Origin: Litomosoides sigmodontis
Lineage: Eukaryota > Nematoda > Chromadorea > Rhabditida > Onchocercidae
DNA: 64,000 nt
Assembly: GCA_963070105.1 (NCBI GenBank)
Contig: OY718808.1
Span: 806,001-870,000, forward strand
Direction: 5' to 3'
The translations under genes and the position numbers were made by a program. This document shows positions 23,317 through 46,225 of this stretch, in pieces (position 1 is the stretch's first letter; the number at the start of each line of letters is the position of its first letter). The notes under the pieces were generated by a model, which was not told the origin of the DNA, ran no database searches, and saw nothing but the letters and a program-made list of their open reading frames with translations.

Positions 23317-26300
23317 ATGAAGCTGAAACAAGTGTTGGATACATATCATGCTGTAGCTTGTCTACTACCAAATGATTCGAATTATTTGTATGCTGCCGTT
23401 TTGCATTTACCCAAAAATCCGAAATTATATTTTGGGAAACTTTTGAACACAGACAAACTACATCAAAGTCTTGAGGATTTTGGTCAGGCTGCTAAAGGTA
23501 ATTTAATTATTTTATGTAAATTTCTAGAAAAATTTTTTTCTTTTCTACCAGTAAGTTATTGCTTTGTGCTGAAAGCAATGATGGAAGTTAAACTAGCGGA
23601 AATGTTTTTCAGTTAGTCTCTTGATAACCTTCAAGAAACCTTTAAAACACTCTCCATCGTCCAGGCATCCATGTCCTTCGCACTCATCAATTTTCTTTGG
23701 ACACATTTCCATGTTGCCGCAGACCAATTCCTTTGTTGCGTTTCCAAGATATTAAGTTCCAATCTTTAAATGATCCAGCCGGGCAGGTCTTTTAACTGTC
23801 ACCTTAAAGACGACACGAAAAGCCAGAACGATCCGTGCTCTCTCATACGACAAACGATCACTGTGATAAGCAGTTGGCTAACGAAGGCATTTTTTTTTGA
23901 AAAAGTTGTCAAACATATCATATTCATTAGCGATCACGTCGATCGGTGCATTATATCCAAGTATTTACATGAAATTTATCGTAAAGGTTATACCATTCAT
24001 AATAAACGTGAAATTCGATTAGTTAAATTTCCTAATTCAGTTTTCCATTTCTAATTTCACAATTGCAATCAATCATCATTTGAAAATTATTTTCTCATTT
24101 TATTCGAAAGAAATTGTGTTTTGAAAAAAAAAACTGGAAGCTGAAGATTATTTGCTGTTAAAAAATAATAATTCTAAAAAAAAAATTAGCTGCAATAAAT
24201 TAACCTGGCAATATTTTGTTGAGTTTCTTGCAAAGAAAAAAAAATCAGAAAGAAAAGCATTTTATTCGAAACGTTAAAATTTATTTTTTATTAAATGATC
24301 TTTGATTGCTTTTTTCTTCTCTTTTATAATTTTATGAAAAAAAAGGAAAAACTGAAGACAAAAATTTAATTTTGTTTGGTGAACTTTTATCAAATAAATC
24401 AAAAAATTTTCAGATAACAAATCCCATCGTTGGCTCGTTGATAAGATAATTTTGAATGCAACAAAACTGACGCATTCGCACTATCGACTGGAACGGCGAA
24501 GCAACATTGCGGAACAGTTGAAAGATAGCAAAAATCGAAGTGTCTTTGACGGCACTCGTCTGTTACTGCCAAATCTAAGCGATCAATCTGAAAAAAATGG
24601 TCAAAATTTTAAATTAAGTCTAAACGTAGCAACCATCAAATGTGCAAATACTTATACAATCATTTGACTGCTAGTATTATAGGAGAAATATTAATTAGCT
24701 TTGAAAAGAACGTTAATTAAAATATTAATTAAACATATTAATTCAAGACATTAGTTAGTTTTGAAAATTCTAACAGCTTGTGTTCGTGCAGAACGTTTTT
24801 TCATTTTAAAAATTTTGAAAATCCATTTTTTTTTGCTTAAAAATTTTTCGCTTTTGCATGATATGAATTTGCTATGAATTATTGATATTTATTTAAAATA
24901 ATTTACCATGCAGAATTAATGGGAAAGACGGTAATTAGAAAATCGCTAACTGAATTTTTACGTGAAGTAATATTTGAATCAATTGTCGCCGATGCGTTAT
25001 TTAGTATGGAATTAACAGATAATTGGATGAAATATGATTTTCGAGATTTTCGAAAGAATTCACAACCAGCGGTAGCATTCGAGGGGTTAAATATACTTTG
25101 TTTTGCTTTTTTTCCAAATTTAACTTCTAATAAAGTCTGAGCTGTTCCGTAATAATTTTTACAAAAAAAAATTAGTGGAAATGAATTTCAAAGAAATTTT
25201 CGCATATGTTGTTTTTCTTTTTATTAAAACTTAAATATCAGTAGAAATTTTTGGGCAAATTATATTTTGCAAAAATGTTTCTTAAAATTTTGAATTATAG
25301 CTGGACATGGTTGCTTAATCTGTTACGTGTAATATTTTTTCTTGTTGGCGCATTTGTCATTGTGATAACGACGTGCGCATTATGTGGCTTTACGTGCATT
25401 TTATCATCGGTTGTACGCGACGATTACTACCGAAGACGGCAAATGCGAGAACGAGAAGTGGAATTGCGCATTTTAGAAGAACGTCTTCGTGAAGCGGAAA
25501 TTCACGTAAGCTTGCTAATGGCAGCATATTGGAGGAGTGAAAGATCAATTTTCAGCCAATGACAATGAATGAGTTAAATTAAATTAAACTTATCTAGTAG
25601 CATAGAATTGAAATTGCTGCCCACTGAACTTAAATTGAAGTAAGCGATTTTTTGCAATTTCGTACTAAAAACCTATCTTCAATTTCATTGCAGAATGCTC
25701 GTTTAAATCCGTTCAATGATCCGCTGGAATTCGAGAGGGGTCGTAATATTGCATCAAATACGGCTGTGGAACAGTTAAGTGCAGTGAGTTTAATAATGAA
25801 AAGCAAATGTTTTATTTCAAAATTAAAGTGCCTTAGAATAATCAAACTTGTGAGAAAATGCTTGAAACTTTTAAGAAAGAATTTTAATTGTAATTTAATC
25901 GTGTATTTAGCTTAAGAGAAGGGAAAAAAATGTGTTTTTTAAAAAAGCGATTTTTGTGAAAAATTGGTTTTCGATGAATTTAGACGTCAGAAGTTGATCA
26001 CACTCAATCGAGCGCAACTGTATCAAACAAAGATGGAATTCTTTGTGCATCATCCTCATGGCCAGGAGAGCAAGTAATTAAACTACTAAAATCTTCCTTC
26101 TTTTTTTTTTTTTAAAAAAAAGTTAATTTTCAACTAACAGCAGCACTGTGAGAGAAATGGTAAACACTTATTTGTGCATTGTAAAATTACGCAGACATAT
26201 TTTACCGTCATTGTTTTCTCATCATTTTTAGCAGAATAAATTCACTTCATTTAATTTTACAATTAAAATTTAAAAATTTTTGTTAATCAATTTTTTGCTT

Positions 26301-26525
26301 CCTGATGTCTTTCAATATTTATCACTTAGCACAATAGTTTAATTTGGAAATTCCGCTTAAGCGCTGTTAAGTAGTTGTTAATTTGTAAGAGTTAAGTGGT
26401 AAATTATTTGTGAAAAATTTCCTGCTAACTTTCTATTGAAGACAGCGACTGAGAGCGATGGAATGAAATCGATCGTTGCGATGGGACGAAGTCTGACAGA
26501 CCAGTCCTCAGTGATTGATTTATAA
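23317..26525 (+). CDS. Unrecognised single-pass membrane protein with juxtamembrane coiled coil
   Basis: Seven exons, 23317-23497, 24414-24599, 24914-25085, 25301-25505, 25694-25783, 25984-26073 and 26442-26525, close in phase to give 335 residues. The N-terminal half (from MKLKQVLDTYHAVACLLPND to about residue 180) is polar with no signal peptide and includes ELMGKTVIRKSLTEFLREVI. A strong membrane segment follows (about residues 181-210, LLRVIFFLVGAFVIVITTCA), with cysteines at its end, then a charged helix likely to form a coiled coil (RRRQMREREVELRILEERLR). The tail has NPFNDPLEF, similar to an NPF endocytic sorting motif, then Ser/Thr-rich sequence ending SSVIDL. I do not recognise the family. 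Exon borders were chosen by GT/AG sites and phase; the first intron carries an unexplained more G+C-rich patch. Confidence 0.7.
23625..23755 (-). other. Antisense cysteine-rich open stretch inside an intron
   Basis: On the minus strand an open frame reads ELVCGNMEMCPKKIDECEGH then GCLDDGECFK before a possible AAAG|GTTTCT donor. The spacing of six cysteines resembles an EGF-like or related small disulfide domain. A short flanking antisense stretch at 23765-23870 is also open and G+C-richer than its surroundings. I could not connect it to other exons; it may be a gene fragment or chance. Confidence 0.25.
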
Positions 26526-29500
26526 ATTAATTATTCAACAAGGGCACTCATGAATTAACAAGAATATTTGTATTATTGTAATTGAAGTTATATATAAAAG
26601 AATTTTTTAGCAAAATTACAAGTGCGCAATCATTATACCTTAAATATAAGTTCACTTTTAATAAGTAACAAATTATTGAAATGCGCACGCATTTGCATTT
26701 GAGGTGAAATATAAACGTTTTACGATGTTCCAAATGCACAATTATTATATTTTATATGATTTAACGTGCGTTTAGAATGTCATTAAAATCACATTTAGTT
26801 CATTGCTACGATGACTGCATTTTTCAATAACTTTTTTTTTTTGTTTTACTTGTTTCCTCAAAAATTTGCATTAAAGAGAGTTTCCTGGAACACACTAATA
26901 TGAGCACTTAAATGATTTCAGCATTAATAATTATAACACTCGAAATTAAAATTTTTTTAATTAATTCAGTAATTGATAACAAGTGCGATTTGCAACACTG
27001 ATGGAAAGAGCACACCATTCTATAAAATGTGAAAGGAGTTGAAATTGGCTGGCAAAAGCCAACGACGTATCACGCATACGTCAAATAAGTCGTACTGCAC
27101 AAACTAAAAGCGTCCCCTCTTCCTTTCCAGTCAAAGCTTGAAAAAAAAGAAGTTGAAAGTGAGTGATAAGAATTACTTTGCCTAAGTGGACCACAATTCG
27201 ATATACGCATTTCCACGTCAATTAAATTGAATACAATTGAAAATGAATTATTATTACAATATGTGCTTGCAGTATTGCAGAAAATTAACTGAACAGGTTT
27301 TTCAAGCCCTTCCTTCGGAGGAGGAAAATTTGGGATATTTCACAGTCACGTAATTTTTAAAATTCATCAAATGTAATTTTCCTGTTTTCACAAAACACCA
27401 TTTTTATTCATTTCGAATTTTTTATTTCCTTCATCCTCTCCACTCCTTTTTAAAAAACAAATTTGAATATAATACTCACAACAAAATTATTATGCATTCA
27501 GCTTCATGCACTTTAATAATTTAAATCAAAGAGAAAGATTCCCTTCATCGTTTTTCAATCGAAATTGTACCTTTTTTTTTGCCTTTTTTTCATCCGTCGC
27601 CTTATTTCGTCATTTTCAGCTTTTTTAAAATGAATTTCAGAAAAGAGAATTTATTATTTTTTGCAAAATTTTTAATTCGAAATTTCGAGTTCAGTTTTTC
27701 GTCCTGAAATTACTGTAATTATATTATCCTGATGACGTCAGCAATAATGACACTACAATAGCCATTTAAATTATTCAGCAATTTTTCATCGTGAGCGAAA
27801 AAAATTTCATGCAAAACTAAAAAAATATTTATGAAATGGCTAGCGTCCGCAATAAAATAGCACACAGTGTACTCCGTGCCTTCCAAAATGAAAATGAATT
27901 ACGTGTTACTTGTTTCTACTTTTTCATTTAAACTTGAAATGGAATAGTACGAACTGGATTTTCAACATTGAAATGTCAGGCGACAGTGTTCTGAAAACGA
28001 GCAATGCAAAATGAACTGCATTTTTTGAGGATTTAACAATGAAATTTCCCAAAAAAAAACAACAAAAATTTATTTATTCTGAAAAATTGGAGGATATTTC
28101 AAAAGTGAGAGACACAATTGAAATTGAAACGATAAATACTTTCATCTTAACTTCTCCTACGAATAATTGCTGTCCGTCACTTAAACAGAGATTGTGGCAC
28201 AACTTTTTTGTTTCATTTTATTATTATTTATTATTTTATTGTTATTATTAGTTATATTAGTTATTAAATTATAGCTTCAGTTTGTTTCCCCTGTTTTTTT
28301 CGATTAATTTCATCCATTTGGTTGGTTGTGGTATTTATTGCTTCCATTCTTAAAAAAAAAAACTTCCTTTTTTTGAAGTAGACAAATTGAATTGTCACGA
28401 ATTTCAATTTGCGTGTGTTTAAACTGTCATTTGACGAATATTTTTGTTTGTTTTTCATGCATTTTCAAATGTTGCAGAAAAAAAGAAGGCCTTAGTCGAA
28501 AAAAACTGAAAAAGTTTTTTTTTAATTTCAAAGGAAAGTTTGAAAAAAAGTGAAAAAAAGGTGGTGGCATTTGATTGAATGATGATAAAATTAATATTTC
28601 GTAACTTATTCATTAGCTCGTGCAAACTCAAATTTATCACTGAGAATTTAAAATTCGTGTTTCATAAGGAAGTTGTGATTGGGCTTCGCTTTTTTTCCAA
28701 GAATAGAGCAGTGCAGTAATTGGCATTGCTATTCGAATTGAGCTATTGCTGCGGTCAGTTAGTGGACCATGCAGATGGCTATTGTTGCAGCAAGTTTTTT
28801 GCTAAACAAATAACTTTTTCTCCTTTTGCTTACTTATTTGTTAAGTAACGAATTGCCATCGGCGCATTGTTCGCCCACCCAATATTTACTGTTTGTTAAG
28901 TTTGAAAAAGCAATTCATTTAATTTTGCTGTTTACTTCGTTATTTTTTCACTTAGGCTATGAATTGCTAATTAACCATCAGTGTGTGCAGAACATGTAAA
29001 CTTTTACTAATTGAAAGTTAAAATTATTATTCAATTCAATTTGTCAAATATTTTCACTTAATTTTGTGCAAATTTCAACAACCACTTCGGCATTTCATTT
29101 CATTTTGTTCATGCAAACTTGACCTATTCCAACAATTGATTTAATCCGTAAAACCGGCCCGGTCAATGAAAGAACTGGTAGATGGACAATTATCACTCAT
29201 CCTTCTTCCCTCACTCCATTATAATAAATGGACAGTAGCGGATTGGCCGCAATCTATTATCATTCTCTCTTTTGTGAGTTAAACTTAAAACAAACTCACT
29301 ACAATCATCTACCAATTATTGCTTCAAAAATTTACATTTCATTTTTAAAAATTCAATTATTTCATTTTCTTGCACCCAGTTTTTTTCTCTAAAGGTGCAA
29401 AAGAAGAAATTAAACTAGCCAGCACATTTTAATTTCTAAAAATTAAGCGTAGCTATTACGACTGGCATTGCGGGAAATCTGTAAAAATTTGTTGCAACAG

Positions 29501-30518
29501 TTCTGCCTCTTCTTTGAATTTCATTTTTGTTTTTTACATCATTTTTCTGCTTCACACTTCACGAGCTGTTTGATTGCGAAGCGCATTTGAATGTAAGTGA
29601 TGCAATGGTATTAGCTTAGTGTGAAATTGTTTGAAGTGCAACAGTTTAATACAATTACTGTTGCCACATTACTATGCTTCATCATTACTATCATTTCATT
29701 TGGTAATAATTGCTATCGTAACTGCTACTGATGCACACGTTAACACTAACATTTATTTAAATTTCAAATATAAACTCTTAAAATGAACATCAGCAAGACT
29801 GTGTTCCGATCAACTGCTTTAAAATTTCTTATTTGAAGATTTCAGAGGTCAGCATCTGTAACTCAGCATTACTCATTCTCTTTGCTGTAACTTTCTAGAT
29901 GACCACCGAATTTGCAGATATTGCTACTTTGAAGGTGCCGATATATCAGTAAAAATTTGGTAATTCATAGGTTGCTTTATAAGTCATTGCTATGAGCCAT
30001 TACATTTATCAGAAAGCTTTAATATCAGATAATGTAATATTTATCGTAATTTTTAATTTAGTAAAATTTAATCAAATTAATCTTCTCATAACATTTTTTC
30101 CTTCTTTTTTCACTGTAACTGTTTCAATAATAACTTTCTTCATTTGCATATAATCTTCCTCTAATACTTTATCATTGATGTATCCGCTTACCAGCCGTTG
30201 CAATTTCATTGAATTTATTCAAAATTAATTAATTCGTATATTTGAGAGTGGTGAAAATTCACTTTCACTAATGTCACCTGGTAGCATCAATAATTTTTAC
30301 GTGAAATATTCGTGTCAAGTGTTTGCTTGCTTTCACGCGGATATTTGGTAATGACGGAAGCGTCCTTGATATAGTGAAGAAATAATTTTCAGTGTATGAG
30401 AATAACGGATTGTAATGAGCACATGTTAAAATACCGATTGATTTCAGTTTTAATGAAATGATCAATTTGAAATTTAAAAAATTTTAATTTTTCGCACCTC
30501 AATTTTAGTTGACTGAAC
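26526..30518. other. Gene-poor intergenic region
   Basis: About 4 kb of A+T-rich DNA with homopolymer runs and no supported exon. It holds an exact TGACGTCA at 27733-27740. A short plus-strand frame at about 29900-29950 (HRICRYCYFEGADI) has a CxxC pair like a nuclear-receptor zinc finger but no flanking support. Confidence 0.55.
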
Positions 30519-33606
<3,088 letters not shown>

Positions 33607-35225
33607 TTCCAATTTGTCAGTACTGAATTTGTGATGAGAACGATGGTAACGAAGAAAGTGTGATTTTTTCAAACTCTCAACTTTTAAACTTATCCTTTCT
33701 TCGACCATGCAAAACTCACTGATCCATTAATTTCCACTTCATTGAAATATGAAAATTCCGACCTTTCATGTAAATTTCATTTGCAACCTTCGCTACAATC
33801 TATATGAAATGCCAGCGCGATTAAAGTGATAGTTCAAATGTGCTCAGTTCCATTCAGTTCAACACTTTACTGCAAAATAAAATTTACTTAGTTACTGTAA
33901 ATGAAAGATTAACTTGTCAATAAATTCTGATAAAAATTATCGAGTAATTTTATTTCCCTTCCTCTTCCACGCCTCTTTATTTTGCTTTTTTCCTCTTATT
34001 GTAATGTAAAACATAATTGTAAGTATTAAACTAGTTTAATGCTTGTTAATTGTTCATAGGCTTACCCTTTTTTTTTTTAATGCGAGATGTTCTTATTGAA
34101 ATAAAATTTAATACCACGCGAATAGTTGCATCCACCATTCATACATATTTTTCGTATTTTTATAATTTACAAACATTGATAGATTCATCTCTTCTTAAAG
34201 GGCATATTTTAAAAAATTAACAAATTCTTCGTTAATTGGAATTTAACACTAACAAAGCATACGTATTAGCCACATGCACATAGGGAAAAACGTGAAAAAA
34301 CGTACTCATATGCACATATATGTATACATATACATGAATACGTATTCACGACGTACGTACACACGCAAACTCACGTACTTTGTATGTACACGCAAACTCA
34401 CACATACTCCTCCAACCACAACCACACAGACAGGTAGCTATAACTAGACAAAACTACACACAGACTTCGCTTAGATATCTCACATGCATACAGACAGACA
34501 GACAGACACACACGCACACACACACACCACCACCACCACCACCGACCTATGCTCATCTACTGAAATGTGTACTAAAATTAAAATTACAATAATTTCGATA
34601 CTTCTATTTGCTGAGTTGTAGTTGGGTGAGAGATGTGAAGAAACGCGTAGGAAGTGACACGTTCCCTCTCAACTGAAATGAGTGATTAAAGCAAAATGAA
34701 AGCACAGAGAGGAAGAAATGGATGAGCAGTAACTGCTAAAGCTTTTTTTTTGAAAATTTTCCCTTTTCCGATATATCCTCTCATATCCCAACACCCACGC
34801 ACCCACCCACACACACCCACACACACACACACACACACAATGTTTGAACCAATGCCGTTTATTGAACCGCAGTTCCAATTTCACCATTTTCCAATTTTGT
34901 TATTTGTCCTGTTCCCCCCCCCCCACCTCTCCCGTTCCCCGTTCGCCGTTCCTCGTTCCCCTACTCCTTTCCCTCATCCTTCAGACATCATCCATCCACT
35001 TATATTAGCCATCTTTCTGATTTCACATTATTTCATCCATCCATTCTTCCAGTGAACTCGTTGGTTCCTTCCTACCTTCTCGCTCGCTCCTCTCTTCCAG
35101 CAAAACGCTCCGCTCACTCCTTCATTATTTCATGAAAAAGCAGAGTGAACAATCTATGGCTTAGAAAATGAAATGATTTTTTCCGCTTTCTTCTCAATCA
35201 AACATCTCATTTTGTTAAAAATCAA

Positions 35226-35256
<31 letters not shown>

Positions 35257-35711
35257 AGGTTCTGGAATGTTTTTCTTTTAAATTTTTTTGTGATTTTTTA
35301 AATTTCACCTTTTTAATTTTCTCTTTCGCTTACTTTCCATTTAAAAAGATAGAGATAAAACAAAAAAATGAGAGAAAGGGAATGCAAACGAACGTTTTCC
35401 ATACTTTCTTATGCTTTTTCTTTTCTTTTGAAGAAAATGAAAGTGAAAAATTAACTAATTAAAAGCAAAATTTACTTAAACAAAATAATCAATAAACGAG
35501 CATAATTTTTTTTTCATTTTCTTTCTTTGTTCGTTCGAAAGTTACAAATTATACAATTACGCAAAATATTCTCACTAACTTTTTCAGCTTTTCTTCGAAT
35601 AAAAAGTGGATATTTTGTGAATTTATTGCTGAATCCTACCTCCTTCCATTATTTAAACAGTAAATTAGCTGTTTGAAAATTTTGTGATTTATTAAAAAAA
35701 TTATCCAAATT
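33607..35711. other. Intergenic with simple repeats, upstream of the Cys-loop receptor
   Basis: No gene was seen. Repeats include a GACA/CA/CAC cluster at about 34495-34545, CACCCA and CA runs at about 34795-34840, a poly-C run near 34915 with CGTTCC-type units after it, and a GA run at about 35226-35250. A region of ACGTAC-type repeats lies at 34320-34390. The promoter of the downstream receptor must lie here. Confidence 0.7.
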
Positions 35712-43786
<8,075 letters not shown>

Positions 43787-44314
43787 TTGACTTTATAATT
43801 TGGTGTAATTTCCAATTTCCACTCTACATTTTACTTTTGCGCTTTCCATTCACTCCAAAACTTCACGATAAACAGTTTCGGAACCTAATTCAATTCTTCT
43901 GCGGTAACATACCTAACACTTTGTGCTCTTCTAGGCTAAAAACCCATTAAAAAAATCAATGTTTATTATGCTAGCAACTAGTCCTTCGAGCCTCAAATAA
44001 TGTATGAATTCTCAATTTTACGAATTTCTTCGATTCTCAATTTGTTCATTCTATGCAATGTGAAATGTTACAAAACGCGAATTACGCATAAACATCTATA
44101 ACTTTGTAACTAAAATTGTTCACGGCAGCACTAGTAATTACCGTTCCATGTCCTGATCATAATCTCTAACAAGTTGAATATGGCCACTGAACTACAGTTG
44201 AAGTGTGAACTAAAACTGACTCGATAGGTGTGTTTATTCAAGATTTACACAGCAAATCACATAGAAATCGAAATTAGCACATTATACTGCAATCAAAATC
44301 AACGTTAGAAATCG

Positions 44315-44999
44315 TTACTTCAACTCCTTTACTTGAAGACCTGGCGGCAACGATTGCTTCAATTTTTCAGCTTTTTCCTTATCCTAAAATTAAAATTAAA
44401 TTGATTGGAATTTCATTCTGTTCAAAAAGTCTCTTCGGAAACACACAAGAATATTTCACATCGTTTGCAAATTTGTGATAATATAATGTATGAGAAATGT
44501 CTCCGACTGAGATTCTGAAGGAACTTCTCCATTTACACAAAGAATGATGGCGAACAAGTTTAATTGTTCTACTGGGTATATATATCACTTTAAGTTCACA
44601 AAAGCAGGCAACACTTGTAGGACATGTTGCACCAGCCTGCTCCTTATCCGAACAATTAATATACTACCAGCAATTCGATAGATATCGATTAACGCATAGC
44701 TGTCAAAAGTGAAATATTTAGAAGTCAGATTGACATTTCAACCACCAACACTTGGTTGTCGATGGGACCAGTATTAATTGGACTTTAATTAACGACGTCT
44801 TACGTAAAATAAGAAAATTATAAAACTCACAAAATATAACGAAAGCATTCATTACCTGAATAACGAGTGTGTAGAGATACTTGCTGCATCGCACTTTAAA
44901 CTTTACATTATCTGAATTCTTCTTAATCTTCACTGATTTCGCATCTTTTCTTCGAGCGGTCATCAGAAACTCTTTGATTTCCGTTATTTGCCTTGGCAT
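44315..44999 (-). CDS. rpl-38: 60S ribosomal protein L38 (eL38)
   Basis: Two exons, 44999-44856 and 44383-44315, encode 70 residues, the exact family length. The sequence [48 protein letters not shown] | [22 protein letters not shown] closely follows human RPL38. It is a small protein of the large subunit. An in-frame ATG exists five codons upstream (45014), but the family starts at MPR, so the inner ATG is chosen. The gene is divergent from the CSC-1 gene, with 1.2 kb between starts. Confidence 0.97.
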
Positions 45000-46225
45000 T
45001 TCCGGAGGTCCCAAAAAAGAAAGACATATGCATATGTTATTGTGAAGTACAAGATTGAAAGTGATTTCTGAATTGCAGGTAAATCGTATGACTTATGCAG
45101 AAATCATACGACTTACGCACCCGCTGCTTCTTCCTAACCTTAAGTAGAATAATAAAACGTAATTAATTTCAAGCTTTTACTCACTCCTACTCATCTCTTC
45201 AGAAAGAGTACTGTCTTCAACACACGACTATACTATTCCCCTCTCTAAGCTCACATTCACTCTCCATCTTCAGGTCATTAATATCCGATTAGTGACTCCT
45301 ACTGGAAATGAAGCGCCTCACTTAATTTCGAGCGATTACTGACTTCTAACTAGAAATATATGGACGCATTGCTTATTTCTCCAACCTGGAGCACTTTATC
45401 AGTTTTCCTGACCACGTCAATCTATCGGCTCCTCTACCTCTACATCCGACACCCAAAGCTCTCTCTTGCGCGGCACCACCCCACCTTAGCCCAAAATCCG
45501 GGTAAATGTTGGCATCGTACGAGTGGTGCCGTGCGGCCGAAATTTAAGCACGGGTCCAGGCGAAAATGAATGTTCGGGCGTACGTTATACTTTCAAATTT
45601 GCCCATTGATTTTAAAAGCACCGCCGTTTTGTAATCGTTGAATGGTTGGTTTGAGGTTGTTTGTTGTAAGACTTCCTCACACATTTGAGAGATTTATTGG
45701 GTGTATAACGGATTAAGTTGTATGGAAGTGGCTTGTTAAAAATACCTTATAGAATTTCAAAACAAATTTTAAAAGGTGTGAAATTCTGTTTTTATAATAT
45801 TATGGAATTCTGTTTTATAATACTCCATGCTACGAAGTTTATTCCACCATTCCCTAAGTCTGTTACAAACTATTGGATAGAATACCTATGAAGTTAAAAT
45901 GATCACGTTATTTATGGTCAGATTGTTTTCGGTTACAGTGGTCTTTATATTACTTTCAGTTGCCTATCTTTGTATTAGAAATTTACGTGTCATAACGAAA
46001 AAAATGGGCAAACACACCTGCGTTTACTCAACATTGTCGCATTGAGCAGTGCTCATGTTTTGTTGCATTGCACTTATTTTTGATGTAATCATTTAGTCAC
46101 AATTTTACGTTGCTTTATCGTCAAGCTAATCTGCGGTTTTATGTGTTATCGCTTTATCTTTGCAGTATTCTTGTTATAAGGATTTGATTGCATTTCATTT
46201 GTGGATACAGTTAAAGTTTATTTGT
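45000..46225. other. Divergent intergenic region between rpl-38 and csc-1, with G+C-rich hairpin patch
   Basis: It holds the divergent promoters. At about 45450-45560 the DNA is unusually G+C-rich and contains an inverted repeat: GCGGCACCAC (45470-45479) pairs with GTGGTGCCGTGC (45523-45534). A 69-codon open frame (45360-45569, plus) crosses it but has no recognisable homology and an unlikely basic composition. A small structured RNA is possible; I see no match to a known RNA family. Confidence 0.5.

Noticed and set aside
23770..24054. Plus-strand open frame ending IRLVKFPNSVFHF in intron 1 of the membrane-protein gene
   Set aside because: No acceptor and donor pair keeps phase with the flanking exons, which join perfectly without it.
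27733..27740. Second exact TGACGTCA site
   Set aside because: It is far from any recognised gene start; an 8-bp match alone is weak evidence.
29895..29955. CRYC motif like a nuclear-receptor second zinc finger
   Set aside because: The frame is under 25 codons, lacks the conserved KCxxxGM continuation and has no neighbouring first finger.
45360..45569. 69-codon plus-strand open frame beginning MDALLISPTWS
   Set aside because: No homology or splice partner; it overlaps a G+C-rich hairpin where stop codons are rarer.
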